From positions 1-64,000 of the forward strand of contig JAFVAT010000034.1 in assembly GCA_017480385.1 (NCBI GenBank): DNA of 64,000 bases, read 5' to 3'. Of the stretch, positions 25,348 through 35,051 are shown one piece after another. The notes beneath the pieces are model-generated. The model ran no database searches. It was not told the origin of the DNA and saw only the letters and a list, made by a program, of their open reading frames with translations. The position numbers and the translations under genes are program-made. Position 1 is the first letter of the stretch; each line of letters opens with the position of its first letter. Origin of the DNA: Alphaproteobacteria bacterium (GTDB lineage: Bacteria; Pseudomonadota; Alphaproteobacteria; CAAGCB01; CAG-977).

Positions 25348-26100
25348 TTATAAAACGTGGCCCAGAAAATACGGCATCTGAACACGCCATGCCGGCCAAT
25401 CATGCGGCACATCATAGCCCCAATAATCAACCCATGCATTAATGCCCTTGGAACGCAGGATATCGTCCATAACCCGCGTGTCATGCAGACATTCGTTTTC
25501 CCATGCCCCTTGACCGACTGAAATAATAATATCAGAACGATTGTACAGATCAATAGTTCCCTGATCATTCATGCCCGGCAGATATTCCATCGGCGAGTTA
25601 AAATAAATACCCGGTTCATCGCAGTCTCCGAAGAAAGTACGAATACTGTACAAACCGCTCTGCGCAATCACCGCATCAAAAATATCAGGGCGGCGGAAGA
25701 AGAAATTCGCCGCATGCAGAGCGCCCATTGAACACCCTGTCACCATCATGCCTCCGGCACGGAAGTTGCTGCCCATTGCATTGATGTCCATAGCCCAAGG
25801 AACGACTTCTTCACAGACATAATTGAAATACTGTTCAAAGCGCCACAAACGATCGCCCGGCCAGCCGGCACAGACAAACGTTTCCCAATCCAGTCCGTCA
25901 ACACAGAAAAACTGGGCGCGGCCTTCTTCAATGAAACCGGAGACGGCATCAATCATGCCGAATCCTTCATATTCATAAAAACGACCGCATTGAGACGGGA
26001 AAACCAGAATCGGCTTTCCCGCGTGTCCGTAAACTTTTAATTCCATGTCACGACCCAAAGACGGGCTGTATTCATTATAATATTCTATTTTCATCAGCAT
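25348..26100 (-). CDS. Esterase-like alpha/beta hydrolase paired with ATP-grasp enzyme
   Basis: 250 residues. Nucleophile elbow TGCSMGALHAANFFF, an N-terminal LVFPSQCGRFYEYEG oxyanion region, and a C-terminal YDVPHDWPAW with the candidate His place it among esterase-D/antigen-85-like hydrolases. No signal peptide, so cytoplasmic. Two starts are possible (26100 and 26094); the second overlaps the ATP-grasp stop as TGATG. Tight coupling suggests it acts on the ATP-grasp product or a shared substrate, which is inference. Confidence 0.85.
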   Translation of the reverse strand: MLMKIEYYNEYSPSLGRDMELKVYGHAGKPILVFPSQCGRFYEYEGFGMIDAVSGFIEEGRAQFFCVDGLDWETFVCAGWPGDRLWRFEQYFNYVCEEVVPWAMDINAMGSNFRAGGMMVTGCSMGALHAANFFFRRPDIFDAVIAQSGLYSIRTFFGDCDEPGIYFNSPMEYLPGMNDQGTIDLYNRSDIIISVGQGAWENECLHDTRVMDDILRSKGINAWVDYWGYDVPHDWPAWRVQMPYFLGHVL

Positions 26101-27278
26101 TTTTCCTGAACAAACTTGATGATTTCGTCTGTCTTTTCCTGCGTATCGGCGCGCATCAAATACATATGATCGCCCATAACCGGAGCAAAGATCGCATCAA
26201 CATCATGATACTGCATCAGGTATTCACCGTATTTTTCCAGAATTTCTTCATGGGAATGAACATAATTAAAGCTGTCCTTGCGCGCAACATAAATACCGAT
26301 GTATTTTTTGTCGGTCGGCTGGTACAGTTTATCATGAACGATCATATCGGCATACATCTGATAAACATCTGTATCATGTTCATAATTCATCAGTTCGGGC
26401 ATACAGCCGCCGGGCGGACGCATATTGACTTCCAAAGCGACATAATCGCCCTTTTTGCCCAAGCCTTTCTTATCTTCGTACAGCTTGAAAAATTCAAAGT
26501 GGAAGAAACGCGCCGTCGTGTTAAAGCTTGCCAGAACGGCACGACCGGCTTTTTCCAGCTTCGGATCGATTTTCAAAACAGAATAATAACGCAGATCGTC
26601 GCCCGCATTGACTGTTTCGGCAACGTTTTCGGGGAAGATATGGCTGGTCATGAAAATCGGTTCGTTTTCGTAATTTGCAATACCGTCAAACGTCACGATC
26701 AAGCCGTTGACAAATTCTTCCATTACATAAGGAACAGAAGGATAATTATCATAAAAACGATTAAATTCTTCATCATTATGAATCGAATAAGACGCATAAG
26801 CACCAACGCCGATATCCGGTTTTACAAAGACAGGATAACCGACTTCTTTAACGAATTTAGCTCCTTCTTCACGCGTAGTGACGCAATGGCAGCGGGCAGA
26901 AGGTACGCCGGCCTTTTCAAAATGGTTTTTCATCAAATACTTACGTTTACTTTCCAAGACTTCCGGATACTTAGTCCCTTCAATATTGAAATCGGTGCGC
27001 AAACGAGCGTCTGTTTCCAGCCAGTATTCATTAAATGATTCCAAGCGGTCGATTCGGCCATACTTATGAATGAAATAAGCGACGGCGCGCATGACTTCAT
27101 CATAATTTTCCATATTGTCGACGCGATAATATTCGGTCAAAGCTTCCTTAAGCTGCGGTGTTAAAGAATCGTAAGAGGAATCAGCGATTCCCAAGACATT
27201 TACGCCCATTTTCTTCAGGCGGTCCGCAAAATTTACGTAGTGTGACGGAAAATGCGGAGAAAGAAAAACAAAATTCAC
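26094..27278 (-). CDS. ATP-grasp ligase of unknown substrate
   Basis: 394 residues. An N-terminal Rossmann-like domain (MNFVFLSPHFPSHYVNFADRL) is followed by the ATP-grasp fold: GYPVFVKPDIGVGAY (ATP-binding lysine and glycine loop), YVMEEFVNGLIVTFDG, and EVNMRPPGGCMPE with the Mg-binding Glu-x-Asn. Family members join a carboxylate to an amine or other nucleophile via acyl phosphate. It is first in a three-gene operon with an esterase and an unknown protein and is divergent from galU. Confidence 0.87.
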   Translation of the reverse strand: MNFVFLSPHFPSHYVNFADRLKKMGVNVLGIADSSYDSLTPQLKEALTEYYRVDNMENYDEVMRAVAYFIHKYGRIDRLESFNEYWLETDARLRTDFNIEGTKYPEVLESKRKYLMKNHFEKAGVPSARCHCVTTREEGAKFVKEVGYPVFVKPDIGVGAYASYSIHNDEEFNRFYDNYPSVPYVMEEFVNGLIVTFDGIANYENEPIFMTSHIFPENVAETVNAGDDLRYYSVLKIDPKLEKAGRAVLASFNTTARFFHFEFFKLYEDKKGLGKKGDYVALEVNMRPPGGCMPELMNYEHDTDVYQMYADMIVHDKLYQPTDKKYIGIYVARKDSFNYVHSHEEILEKYGEYLMQYHDVDAIFAPVMGDHMYLMRADTQEKTDEIIKFVQEKC

Positions 27279-27492
27279 GGTATTAGCTCCTGATTTTTTT
27301 TTCAGTTCTTTTTTAACTGTTCTATAGTTTTTTCCCTTTAAGGGCTGATATTTTTTTAATTGGTTTTTTTAACCATGCTTAAATTGGCAATCTATCGTGC
27401 CGTTGTCAATTCATTTTTGTATTTTCTTTACCTAAAAGAATAGAGTAAAACATAAAAGATCGATCTCTTTTTTAATGTGATAAGGAGCCGCT

Positions 27493-28368
27493 ATGACAGT
27501 TCGTATTCGCAAAGCTGTTTTTCCCGTCGGCGGACTGGGAACCAGATTTCTTCCGGCAACCAAGGCTATGCCTAAAGAAATGCTGCCCGTTGTTGATAAA
27601 CCTTTGATTCAGTATGCGGTTGAAGAAGCCGCCGCCGCCGGCATAGAGCACTTTATTTTTGTCACGGGACATGGCAAAACAGCTATAGAGGACCATTTTG
27701 ATTCCAACGTCAATTTAGAAACGCTTTTGAAAAAAAACGGCAATACTGAACTGCTTAATTTTTTAAAAGACTGCACGCTTGATTCGGGCAAAATTTCCTA
27801 TACGCGGCAAAGCGAACCCAAAGGGTTGGGCCATGCCGTCTGGTGTGCGCGCGATTTGGTCGGAGATGAACCATTCGCCGTTTTATTGCCTGACGACTTG
27901 TTTCACTGTAAAACGCCTTGTTTAAAACAAATGGTTCAGGAATATCCAAAAACAGCGGGGAATTTGGTCGCAATAGAGGAAGTTCCTCAAAATCAAACGT
28001 CCCGCTACGGCATTTTAAGCGTGGCTTCAGATGACGGAAAGCTGGTGCGCGTTAACGGCATGGTTGAAAAGCCTTCTCCGGATCAGGCGCCGTCTTGCTA
28101 TGCGATTTTGGGACGTTATATCCTTTCTCCTGAAATTTTTACTGAATTAAGCAAGCAGAAAGCCGGCGCGAAAGGAGAAATCCAGCTCACTGACGCTATG
28201 GCCGACACACTGGACAGAGTCCCGTTCCATGGCATGCGGTTCGAAGGAAAACGATTCGACTGCGGCAACAAAATCGGATTTTTAATGGCCAATGTTGAAT
28301 TTGCTCTTGACCGTCCCGATCTGGCAGATGATTTTAAAGAAGCCTTGAAAACACTGTCCTTTGAATAA
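27493..28368 (+). CDS. galU: UTP-glucose-1-phosphate uridylyltransferase
   Basis: 291 residues with the nucleotidyltransferase signature AVFPVGGLGTRFLPATKAMPKEMLPVVDKP, the QSEPKGLGHAVWCA uridine-binding block, LPDDLF, and GMRFEGKRFDCGNKIGF near the end. It makes UDP-glucose for envelope polysaccharides and lipids. An AAGGAG site precedes the ATG. An MFS gene follows after 14 bases, likely co-transcribed. Confidence 0.96.
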   Translation: MTVRIRKAVFPVGGLGTRFLPATKAMPKEMLPVVDKPLIQYAVEEAAAAGIEHFIFVTGHGKTAIEDHFDSNVNLETLLKKNGNTELLNFLKDCTLDSGKISYTRQSEPKGLGHAVWCARDLVGDEPFAVLLPDDLFHCKTPCLKQMVQEYPKTAGNLVAIEEVPQNQTSRYGILSVASDDGKLVRVNGMVEKPSPDQAPSCYAILGRYILSPEIFTELSKQKAGAKGEIQLTDAMADTLDRVPFHGMRFEGKRFDCGNKIGFLMANVEFALDRPDLADDFKEALKTLSFE

Positions 28369-28382
28369 AGAGATCAACTTCT

Positions 28383-29534
28383 ATGTCATTTTTTTCCAAC
28401 AGGGACCTGAATTTCCTGAACGCTCATTACGGACTGCGCGCAATGGGCTGGGAAATGTGTTCCATGTTTACCTTAGCTTATTTGTACAAGCAGGGCCTTT
28501 CCCTGCCGTTAGCTTTTACCGTTTACGCCGGCATGCTGTTTATCCGAACATTGACGCGTCCGATTGCCATGTTCCTTTGCCTGAAAAAAGGAGTCCATTT
28601 TACATTAATGATCGGCACGGCGGTGTTTGCATGCCGCTATCCCGCCATGCTGCCGATCAAGGGATTAAGCTGGACGTTAGCGCCGTTTATGCTGATTTCA
28701 GGGCTGGCCGACGTACTGTATTGGGTGCCGTATCATAATTATTTCGCATCAATCGGCGATTCGAAAGATCGGGGATCAAGCGTCGGAATCCGCGATGCCA
28801 TTGCTACCGTTGTCGCCGTTATCGGTCCTGTTTGCGGAGGATTGTTGCTGGCGGTCAATGCCTTTTATGCGTTTATGATGCCGTTTGTTTTAACTCTGGT
28901 GTCCATTTTGCCCTTATTAAAAACGCCTTCTTTGCCGATTCCGGCTAAACCGACAAAAGAAGAAAAGAAACATATCGATCCGTTCGGCTTCATTGTCTTC
29001 ATCGGGGACGGCCTGTTTTACCAAGCCGGTGCAATCTGGCCTCTAATTGTTTTCATGATCTTGAGCGAAAATTACGGCAACTTCGGTTTTATCCTTGCGT
29101 TAGCGGCTTTCTTCCGAGTTCTGGGCAGCATGCTGTTCGGGAAAATGATCGATAAAGGCAAAGGCGCCCTGATTTGCTATATCGGTTATGGCATGCATAT
29201 TGTCATTCTTGCTGTCCGCGGATTATTCGCCTATACCGTTCCCGTTATTATCGCCTGTGATTTTTTTGCGGCAATCGCTTATTGCTTTTCCATGACCGGT
29301 CTGATGACCGCCGTTTATAACGCGACCAAACAAGCCAAACACCCGCTATACTTCACATACTATACCGAATTAGGCTGGGATGTTGGCGCCGTTTCCGCCA
29401 TGTTAATGTGCGCCGGACTGACAGCTGCGGGCATTAACTTGCGTTGGGGGTTGATTATTTCCATTGCCGGAGCGCTTCTCAAAATATTTGTGCTGGATCG
29501 CTATTATCGCAGACATAGCCTCGCCGCGGAATAA
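28383..29534 (+). CDS. MFS transporter
   Basis: 383 residues with ten to twelve hydrophobic helices and a central charged loop (about residues 182-200) dividing two six-helix halves. Loop motifs such as GSMLFGKMIDKGKGAL resemble the MFS loop motif between helices 8 and 9. Substrate unknown. It follows galU by 14 bases and converges on the RDD gene with three bases between stops. Confidence 0.82.
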   Translation: MSFFSNRDLNFLNAHYGLRAMGWEMCSMFTLAYLYKQGLSLPLAFTVYAGMLFIRTLTRPIAMFLCLKKGVHFTLMIGTAVFACRYPAMLPIKGLSWTLAPFMLISGLADVLYWVPYHNYFASIGDSKDRGSSVGIRDAIATVVAVIGPVCGGLLLAVNAFYAFMMPFVLTLVSILPLLKTPSLPIPAKPTKEEKKHIDPFGFIVFIGDGLFYQAGAIWPLIVFMILSENYGNFGFILALAAFFRVLGSMLFGKMIDKGKGALICYIGYGMHIVILAVRGLFAYTVPVIIACDFFAAIAYCFSMTGLMTAVYNATKQAKHPLYFTYYTELGWDVGAVSAMLMCAGLTAAGINLRWGLIISIAGALLKIFVLDRYYRRHSLAAE

Positions 29535-29537
29535 TCT

Positions 29538-30509
29538 CTATTCTTTTTCGCCTGATAATAAAAACATTTGCAGCTGCGTCATATAATTATCATATTGTCG
29601 CTGCAGATCCCGATCTTTAAAAATCGGACGACTATCGATTAATGTATATTTGTCTTTTTCTTCTGTTTGGAAAAATCTTAAAATATTTTCAAACAAGCGG
29701 ATTCTCATTCCTTCAGCAAATAAAAAGCCATTCATTTTTTCAAAAAAAGCATCCTGCTGATCCTGCCGGACCAGTTTCCATTCCCCGAACGGCATTTTAT
29801 CCAGCTGCTTTTGCATTTCATTTCGGATCAGGCGCAGTTCCTCCTGCTGATTCTGTAACTGCCGCCGAATATCTTTTAATCTTTCAAGTGCCTGAGCCGC
29901 GGCCTGAGGAGACAGAACCGCTTCTTCGGATAAAGTTTCAACAAGCTGCGGTCGGATCTTTTCAAAATAAGGCGCTAATATGCTGTCTTCCAACACGGCA
30001 AAATCCGGCTGCCTATATAACAAGACCGTTTTTACTGTCATAAAATATCCTGATCCCAAGAAAAGAATAAAGGCCGACAATAACAGCTTGTTCCACAAAG
30101 TTATTTTAACATAATCAACCATATCCGGCACAGCCGAATCCCATGGCAGACTTTGCCGCTTAATCAGCCAAAAAACCGCGCACAGCGGCAAAAGCAAGGA
30201 AATATAAGGCAGAAAAAAACCCATTCCGCAACCGAAAACAAACAAAGACCGTTTTAAAGAACGAAAAAACGATAATTTTTTTCCTTCTTGGCTAAAAATA
30301 TAAACGCCCAGCAACTTTTTCCCCAACGTTGTTCCAAAAAGGGAAATCAAAGCGGCTTCTGCCAAAATATAAACCCAAAACGAAGTATAAAATAATAAAG
30401 ACGGAGCCTGAATGTCCCCTATTTTATCACCTAAAATCACTACGGTCAGCATGCCCCACAGCAAATAGTCGATAGAGCGAGCTGCCGTTCGCCGTAAAAA
30501 ATATGTCAT
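29538..30509 (-). CDS. RDD-family membrane protein
   Basis: 323 residues. The N-terminal RRTAARSIDYLLWGML supplies the Arg-Asp pair typical of the RDD family. Three to four helices fill residues 15-185, with the family-like GTTLGKKLLGVYIF segment near 85. A C-terminal soluble half is rich in Glu/Gln coiled coil. The ATG at 30509 follows AAAGAGG and starts the conserved region; the frame is open 22 codons further. The ClC gene ends 69 bases upstream on the same strand. Confidence 0.82.
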   Translation of the reverse strand: MTYFLRRTAARSIDYLLWGMLTVVILGDKIGDIQAPSLLFYTSFWVYILAEAALISLFGTTLGKKLLGVYIFSQEGKKLSFFRSLKRSLFVFGCGMGFFLPYISLLLPLCAVFWLIKRQSLPWDSAVPDMVDYVKITLWNKLLLSAFILFLGSGYFMTVKTVLLYRQPDFAVLEDSILAPYFEKIRPQLVETLSEEAVLSPQAAAQALERLKDIRRQLQNQQEELRLIRNEMQKQLDKMPFGEWKLVRQDQQDAFFEKMNGFLFAEGMRIRLFENILRFFQTEEKDKYTLIDSRPIFKDRDLQRQYDNYMTQLQMFLLSGEKE

Positions 30510-30578
30510 TCTTCTACCTCTTTGTTTCTGTGCACTGCCCAACAAAGAGTAACGCTTTTTACGCTTACTATCCAACTC

Positions 30579-31892
30579 TTATTTTTGCCGTTGATCCGCA
30601 ATCGGTTCGACACGCCAGCTTTTTTTGTCATGCGGATCAGCTAATACAAAATCATCTGACTTCGGACGCACCAGAATTTGCGTCGGATATAAACTGTGCG
30701 CCCCGGAAATCATATAGCTGACGATACAAACCACTCCCGCAAAAGGAGCCATGGAAGCACCAAACAGCTCTACCGCCAGAAATACTGCGGCAATCGGCGT
30801 GTTCACAGAGCCGGCCACACACCCGACAAACCCCAGAGCTCCGAAAAAGGCAATATCCAATCCGAAAATCTGCGCAAATACCCCGCCGGTCGCAGCTCCG
30901 ATATAAAAAGTCGGCGTTAAAACACCGCCTGACCCGCCGCCGGACAGAGTCACGCCCAACAAAAAGGATTTGAGCAGAAAAGCATACCAGACAGAGGACT
31001 CTCCCGACAGCACTTTGTTTAATCCTTTTTCGCCCATTCCTAAGGGAAAACTGCCAAAAAAGAAAACAACGCTTAAAATGACCGCCGCCGAAATCAGACT
31101 CTTTCCCCAATCGGGAAAAGGCAGCTTTTTAAAATATTGCAAAACCCCGTCAACCAACCTGATATGAAGAATACAGATCAACCCGAAACAAATCGCGGCG
31201 AAAAGGCACCATTCCAACATTTCGGGCGTCAAAACCGGAAGCACTATATTATATAAGGTATACGGCACATTCATTTGCATACAGACCATATATGCCACAA
31301 CCGCGCTGATCAAAGCCGGCAAAAGAACGGGATAAAATATTTCACCGACGAATAAAACTTCCACACCAAAAACGGCTCCGGCCACCGGAGCTCCGAAAAC
31401 AGACGACAATGCCGCAGCAACACCGCAAACAACTAATTTCTTGCGTTCTTTAACACTTAATTTAAAAAGATTCGCCAATTCGGACATCAGCCCCGCACCA
31501 ATCTGGACACTGGGCCCTTCCGTTCCGACAACGGCTCCTGGGGCCAGCGTAAAAATCGTTGAAAGAATTTTAATCGGCACAACGGCAAAGGGAATCAAAG
31601 CTTCCTTATAATGAATTGCCGCAATAACCTTGTCTGTCCCATGCCCCGCCGCCTGCGGGGCAAAGATTTTAATTGAAAACAAACTGGCCAATAATCCGGC
31701 AGGAATGAGAGCATACCGCCAATCAGGTAAAGAATCGACAAAATCAATGCTTTGACCAAGAACAATTAAAAACAACCCGACAACGCCGCCGACAATCACA
31801 CCACAAAGCGCAGCCAAAAACAGCCATTTTATAAAGCCTTCAAATAAAATACCTTCGTTGCGCAGTTCCTGATCAGCCATTGTTTTCTTCAT
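30579..31892 (-). CDS. ClC-family chloride channel / H+-Cl- antiporter
   Basis: About 437 residues with the usual ClC layout of many short helices. The selectivity motifs are recognisable: GTEGPSVQIGAG (the G-K/R-EGP motif, with T replacing the basic residue but the gating glutamate kept), GGSGGVLTPTFYIGAATGG (GxFxP region), and GHGTDKVIAA where GSGIP is normally found. The gating glutamate suggests proton-coupled exchange. The frame is open 36 codons upstream; I use the ATG at 31892 behind GGGGG. Confidence 0.9.
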   Translation of the reverse strand: MKKTMADQELRNEGILFEGFIKWLFLAALCGVIVGGVVGLFLIVLGQSIDFVDSLPDWRYALIPAGLLASLFSIKIFAPQAAGHGTDKVIAAIHYKEALIPFAVVPIKILSTIFTLAPGAVVGTEGPSVQIGAGLMSELANLFKLSVKERKKLVVCGVAAALSSVFGAPVAGAVFGVEVLFVGEIFYPVLLPALISAVVAYMVCMQMNVPYTLYNIVLPVLTPEMLEWCLFAAICFGLICILHIRLVDGVLQYFKKLPFPDWGKSLISAAVILSVVFFFGSFPLGMGEKGLNKVLSGESSVWYAFLLKSFLLGVTLSGGGSGGVLTPTFYIGAATGGVFAQIFGLDIAFFGALGFVGCVAGSVNTPIAAVFLAVELFGASMAPFAGVVCIVSYMISGAHSLYPTQILVRPKSDDFVLADPHDKKSWRVEPIADQRQK

Positions 31893-32160
31893 TGTCCCCC
31901 ATGATGCCGACAACTGTAATCGAAGCGTAAAAACAGAAAAATATGACTTTTTGAACATAAACGCGGAATTGTCGCCGAAAAGAAGTTTCTTTTTGTTCAA
32001 TGAAATTTCTCAATATTTGTTTGAATCAAAAGGATTCTTAATCAATCCTTTCTAAAAAAATTTTCAAGTTTGTCTAAAAATTTCTTGACTTTTTTCCCTG
32101 ATCGTTTCAGTATGCAAGATGTAATTGGATTTTTGCTTTAATATCAGGTTAGGAATCATT

Positions 32161-34515
32161 ATGGCCGAAGAAGTTAAAGAAACTGAAACACAAACACCGT
32201 TGCTCGCTGCCTTTATGAAGGCTGGAAAAATCTCGGTTTTTGAAAGCGGATTAGACCGCCCGGACCACTTGCAGGACCGCCCGTTCTTTAATTTGCTGCC
32301 GAAGGGGAAAACTTCCTTCATTAACATGAGCGAAACAGCTGACAAGCTGTATGTTAAATCTGCCGAAGAACAGGTCGACTCGCCTGCTTTGGATACAGAA
32401 GCTCACAAATTTTTTGAAAATATGGAAAAACGTTTCCGTACAGTTATGCCCGGCGTGACATTGTTCATTATTGATCCGGACGCTGTTCAGGGCCGTTATT
32501 TAATGGATCAGTCCGCAGACCGCAGCTTAGGCAAATCTTTGTACATGCATGTCGAAGAAAAGCTGCAGAAAGCGGCTGCCGGAAATAATCAGACGTTCCT
32601 GACGCAGAAAGAAATTCTGCAGTCCGTCTCCGAAGCGGGCATTACAGACCGCAATCCGTTCTCGATGCGTGCCGCTGTTGCGCCGACGTTAGAAAATCTG
32701 GCCGGTCTGGGCAATGTAAACCTGGTTGTCGGGGACAATCCGGATGCTATGTCCGCCAATGTGTTGGATATGGTTGCCGGAGCTGAGGAACGCCGGTTGA
32801 AAGAGGGTATTTCCCGTGATGAATTCCGCCGTTTGGTCCTGTATCATGAATTAGGCCATGCGACTGACCACAACTATGCTTCCGCTTATAATTCCATTGA
32901 AAAAATCGCGGAAACGGAATTGGACAACGTGATGTGCCGTCACCGGACGGAATGCATTGCAGATGCTCATGCCGTATTGCAGCTGGCCCGTGATTTCGGC
33001 ACCACAAAATGCGCCGAATTATGGAGTGACTGCCGTATTGAATACCTGCGCATGAGTGTTGACCGCCGTTTGGAAGACACAAAGTATGACACTGAATTTG
33101 TCAGCAAGCTGCGCGCCGCTGAAGAAAAGTCTCACGCACAGAATCCGAACGATCCCGATTATGAAAATAATTTCAAGCAGTTAATGGCTGACAAGCAGGT
33201 TGCGGATACGATCAAGAAATTGGGTTCTCCGCTGGCTTACCATACAACGGACGTTATTGATGCCACTGTCAAATGGGCTCAGGAACATTTAGCTGACGGC
33301 TCCTTACAGAAAATGTCCGATTTGGAAGTTATCAAACAGGCGCAGGTCATGTCTGAAACTTACGGTTTGACACGTCAGCAAATGGCTGAAATGTCCATCG
33401 CGTTGGCAAAGGGCGAAAAACACCCGAAATACGAACAGATGATGGAACGTGTTCAGGAATCGCGTGATCATATGCCGATCAGCAACAAAAAGCTGGAAGA
33501 AGAATACGAAACACAGCGTGAATTGAATGCTTATATGGAAGCCGCTCAATTATCTGCCGGTTTAGGTTTGCCGATGCCGGAACAGAACTTCTCCCGCGCA
33601 TTAAAGAAAAAGCTGATTCAGCAGCAGATCGATTCTCAGAAAATGGAAATGATGGGACGGCTGAGTGTTGCGCAGTATCAGCAGGATCTGTTGGATAAAC
33701 TGGAAAATACGTCCTCGCGCGAAGAAATGCACACTGTTCTCGGACAGGAAAAGGAAGCTTTGCGTACAGCCGGCAAAAATGACAAGGGTGAAAAAGACCT
33801 GTTTGCCGCTTCCAAGTTGAAGGTTGTTGATGCCGTTATTGATCAGGCACCAAATGTTGAAGCCATTTTGGCCGCGAACAAGTCGATCAAGAAACAGCTG
33901 GACGGGATCAAATCCTCAACAGAAGTTTCCGGTGACGAAGCGATTGTTCATTTCATTAAAAATGAATTGCGTGTTGCCACTTCAATGAGTCAGGCTTTTT
34001 ACAAGGCTTACAGTCGTGAACCGGAAAAAATGACCGCTGAAGACCAAATGGAAGCGATGCGTTCTGAATTTAAAGACTTTAAGAAAGCCATGCTGGCTGA
34101 AAAAGAAACGCAGATTGCAGCTTTTGCCATTCGTTCGGACAAAAAAGCCTGGGCTAAGGTTTCTCAGGATCCTGTTCTGGCTCAATTAATTGACCAAAAG
34201 GCAAAACAGAAGCCGACGGCTGCTTTGGGTCAGTATCAGATGAACATGGGCAACATGGATAAAAATACGGCTGCCGCTTTGTTCCAGGACGTTGCCGAAA
34301 CACATAAATATTTGGTGGAAACCTTCACAGGTAATTCGGTTACGGCATCTGCTCTGAAAACAAAGGATATGCGTACTTTTGAAACAATGAAGAAGTATTC
34401 GGATGCTTTGAAGAAAACAGAGCGTACTTCTCCGCTGAATCTGAAAAACTTCAAGATTGAGCCCAAAAAGACAGCTTTAGATGTTGTTTTGAAAGCTCAA
34501 AACCAAAGAGGCTAA
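32161..34515 (+). CDS. Large zincin-like protein with HELGH motif, function unknown
   Basis: 784 residues, no signal peptide or membrane helix. LVLYHELGHATDHNY places HELGH at residues 229-233, followed by HRTECIADAHA with Glu264 and Asp268, the spacing expected for the third ligand of a gluzincin metalloprotease. The remaining 500 residues are charged, mostly helical, with Met/Lys/Gln-rich segments. The ATG at 32161 follows TTAGGAA. It is a stand-alone unit closed by a strong terminator in the most accessory-looking part of the window. It could be an exported effector, a phage-derived protein or an intracellular peptidase; no family is recognised. Confidence 0.7.
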   Translation: MAEEVKETETQTPLLAAFMKAGKISVFESGLDRPDHLQDRPFFNLLPKGKTSFINMSETADKLYVKSAEEQVDSPALDTEAHKFFENMEKRFRTVMPGVTLFIIDPDAVQGRYLMDQSADRSLGKSLYMHVEEKLQKAAAGNNQTFLTQKEILQSVSEAGITDRNPFSMRAAVAPTLENLAGLGNVNLVVGDNPDAMSANVLDMVAGAEERRLKEGISRDEFRRLVLYHELGHATDHNYASAYNSIEKIAETELDNVMCRHRTECIADAHAVLQLARDFGTTKCAELWSDCRIEYLRMSVDRRLEDTKYDTEFVSKLRAAEEKSHAQNPNDPDYENNFKQLMADKQVADTIKKLGSPLAYHTTDVIDATVKWAQEHLADGSLQKMSDLEVIKQAQVMSETYGLTRQQMAEMSIALAKGEKHPKYEQMMERVQESRDHMPISNKKLEEEYETQRELNAYMEAAQLSAGLGLPMPEQNFSRALKKKLIQQQIDSQKMEMMGRLSVAQYQQDLLDKLENTSSREEMHTVLGQEKEALRTAGKNDKGEKDLFAASKLKVVDAVIDQAPNVEAILAANKSIKKQLDGIKSSTEVSGDEAIVHFIKNELRVATSMSQAFYKAYSREPEKMTAEDQMEAMRSEFKDFKKAMLAEKETQIAAFAIRSDKKAWAKVSQDPVLAQLIDQKAKQKPTAALGQYQMNMGNMDKNTAAALFQDVAETHKYLVETFTGNSVTASALKTKDMRTFETMKKYSDALKKTERTSPLNLKNFKIEPKKTALDVVLKAQNQRG

Positions 34516-34529
34516 ATTCTCTTGAAAGC

Positions 34530-34565
34530 AAAAAGCCCTTGCTCAACAAGCAAGGGCTTTTTGCT
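34530..34565 (+). terminator. Intrinsic terminator
   Basis: AAAAGCCCTTGCT pairs with AGCAAGGGCTTTTT around a five-base loop, followed by a short T-run. Confidence 0.92.
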
Positions 34566-34608
34566 GTACAGCAAGCAAGTTTTTACGAAAAAATGCTACG
34601 CGCAGGGA

Positions 34609-34930
34609 TCAGTTTTTTAGATTGTGTCAACCGGCAGGACCTAATCCCCTGTCTGGAAGACGTTATGCCAGTAGCGCCGCTACCCCTGTCCGGAAGACGT
34701 TAAGCCCGTGGCGCTGCCACCCGTACGGGCGTCAGTTTTTTGGATTGTGCCTGTGGTGCCGCCACCCGTGCGGAGGTCAGTTTTTTGGATTGTGCTTGCT
34801 GGCAGGACCCAATCTCCTGTCCGGGCACTACCCGTGCGAGGATCAGTTTTTTAGATTCTGCCAATTGGCAGAACCCAATCCCTGTCCGAAGGACGTTTCC
34901 TCCAAACGGGAAGTTCCCCCGCCAGGAGGG
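34609..34930 (+). repeat. GC-rich degenerate interspersed repeats, non-coding
   Basis: The 535-base gap before the aldo/keto reductase carries TCAGTTTTTTRGATT at 34609, 34732, 34777 and 34843, interspersed with related blocks such as GGCAGGACCYAATC (near 34634 and 34801) and CCTGTCCGG or CTGTCCGAAGG. GCCGCTACC, GCTGCCACC and GCCGCCACC variants also recur. The pattern is patchwork rather than a simple tandem array. Composition is more GC-rich than the flanking genes. The open frame running through it into the reductase has no credible start. Confidence 0.65.
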
Positions 34931-35051
34931 TGTTGTGCCTGCAGCGCCGCTGCCTACGGGGAGTAGTGGCGCCGCCACCCCGAATGGGGAGATTAGGGTA
35001 ATACCGGAAGTGGATATTGTTCTTTTATTTCGGTCCTCTTATTTTAATCTT

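Noticed and set aside
34740-35051. N-terminal extension of the aldo/keto reductase
   Set aside because: It translates the GC-rich repeat patchwork. The fold begins after the ATG at 35052.
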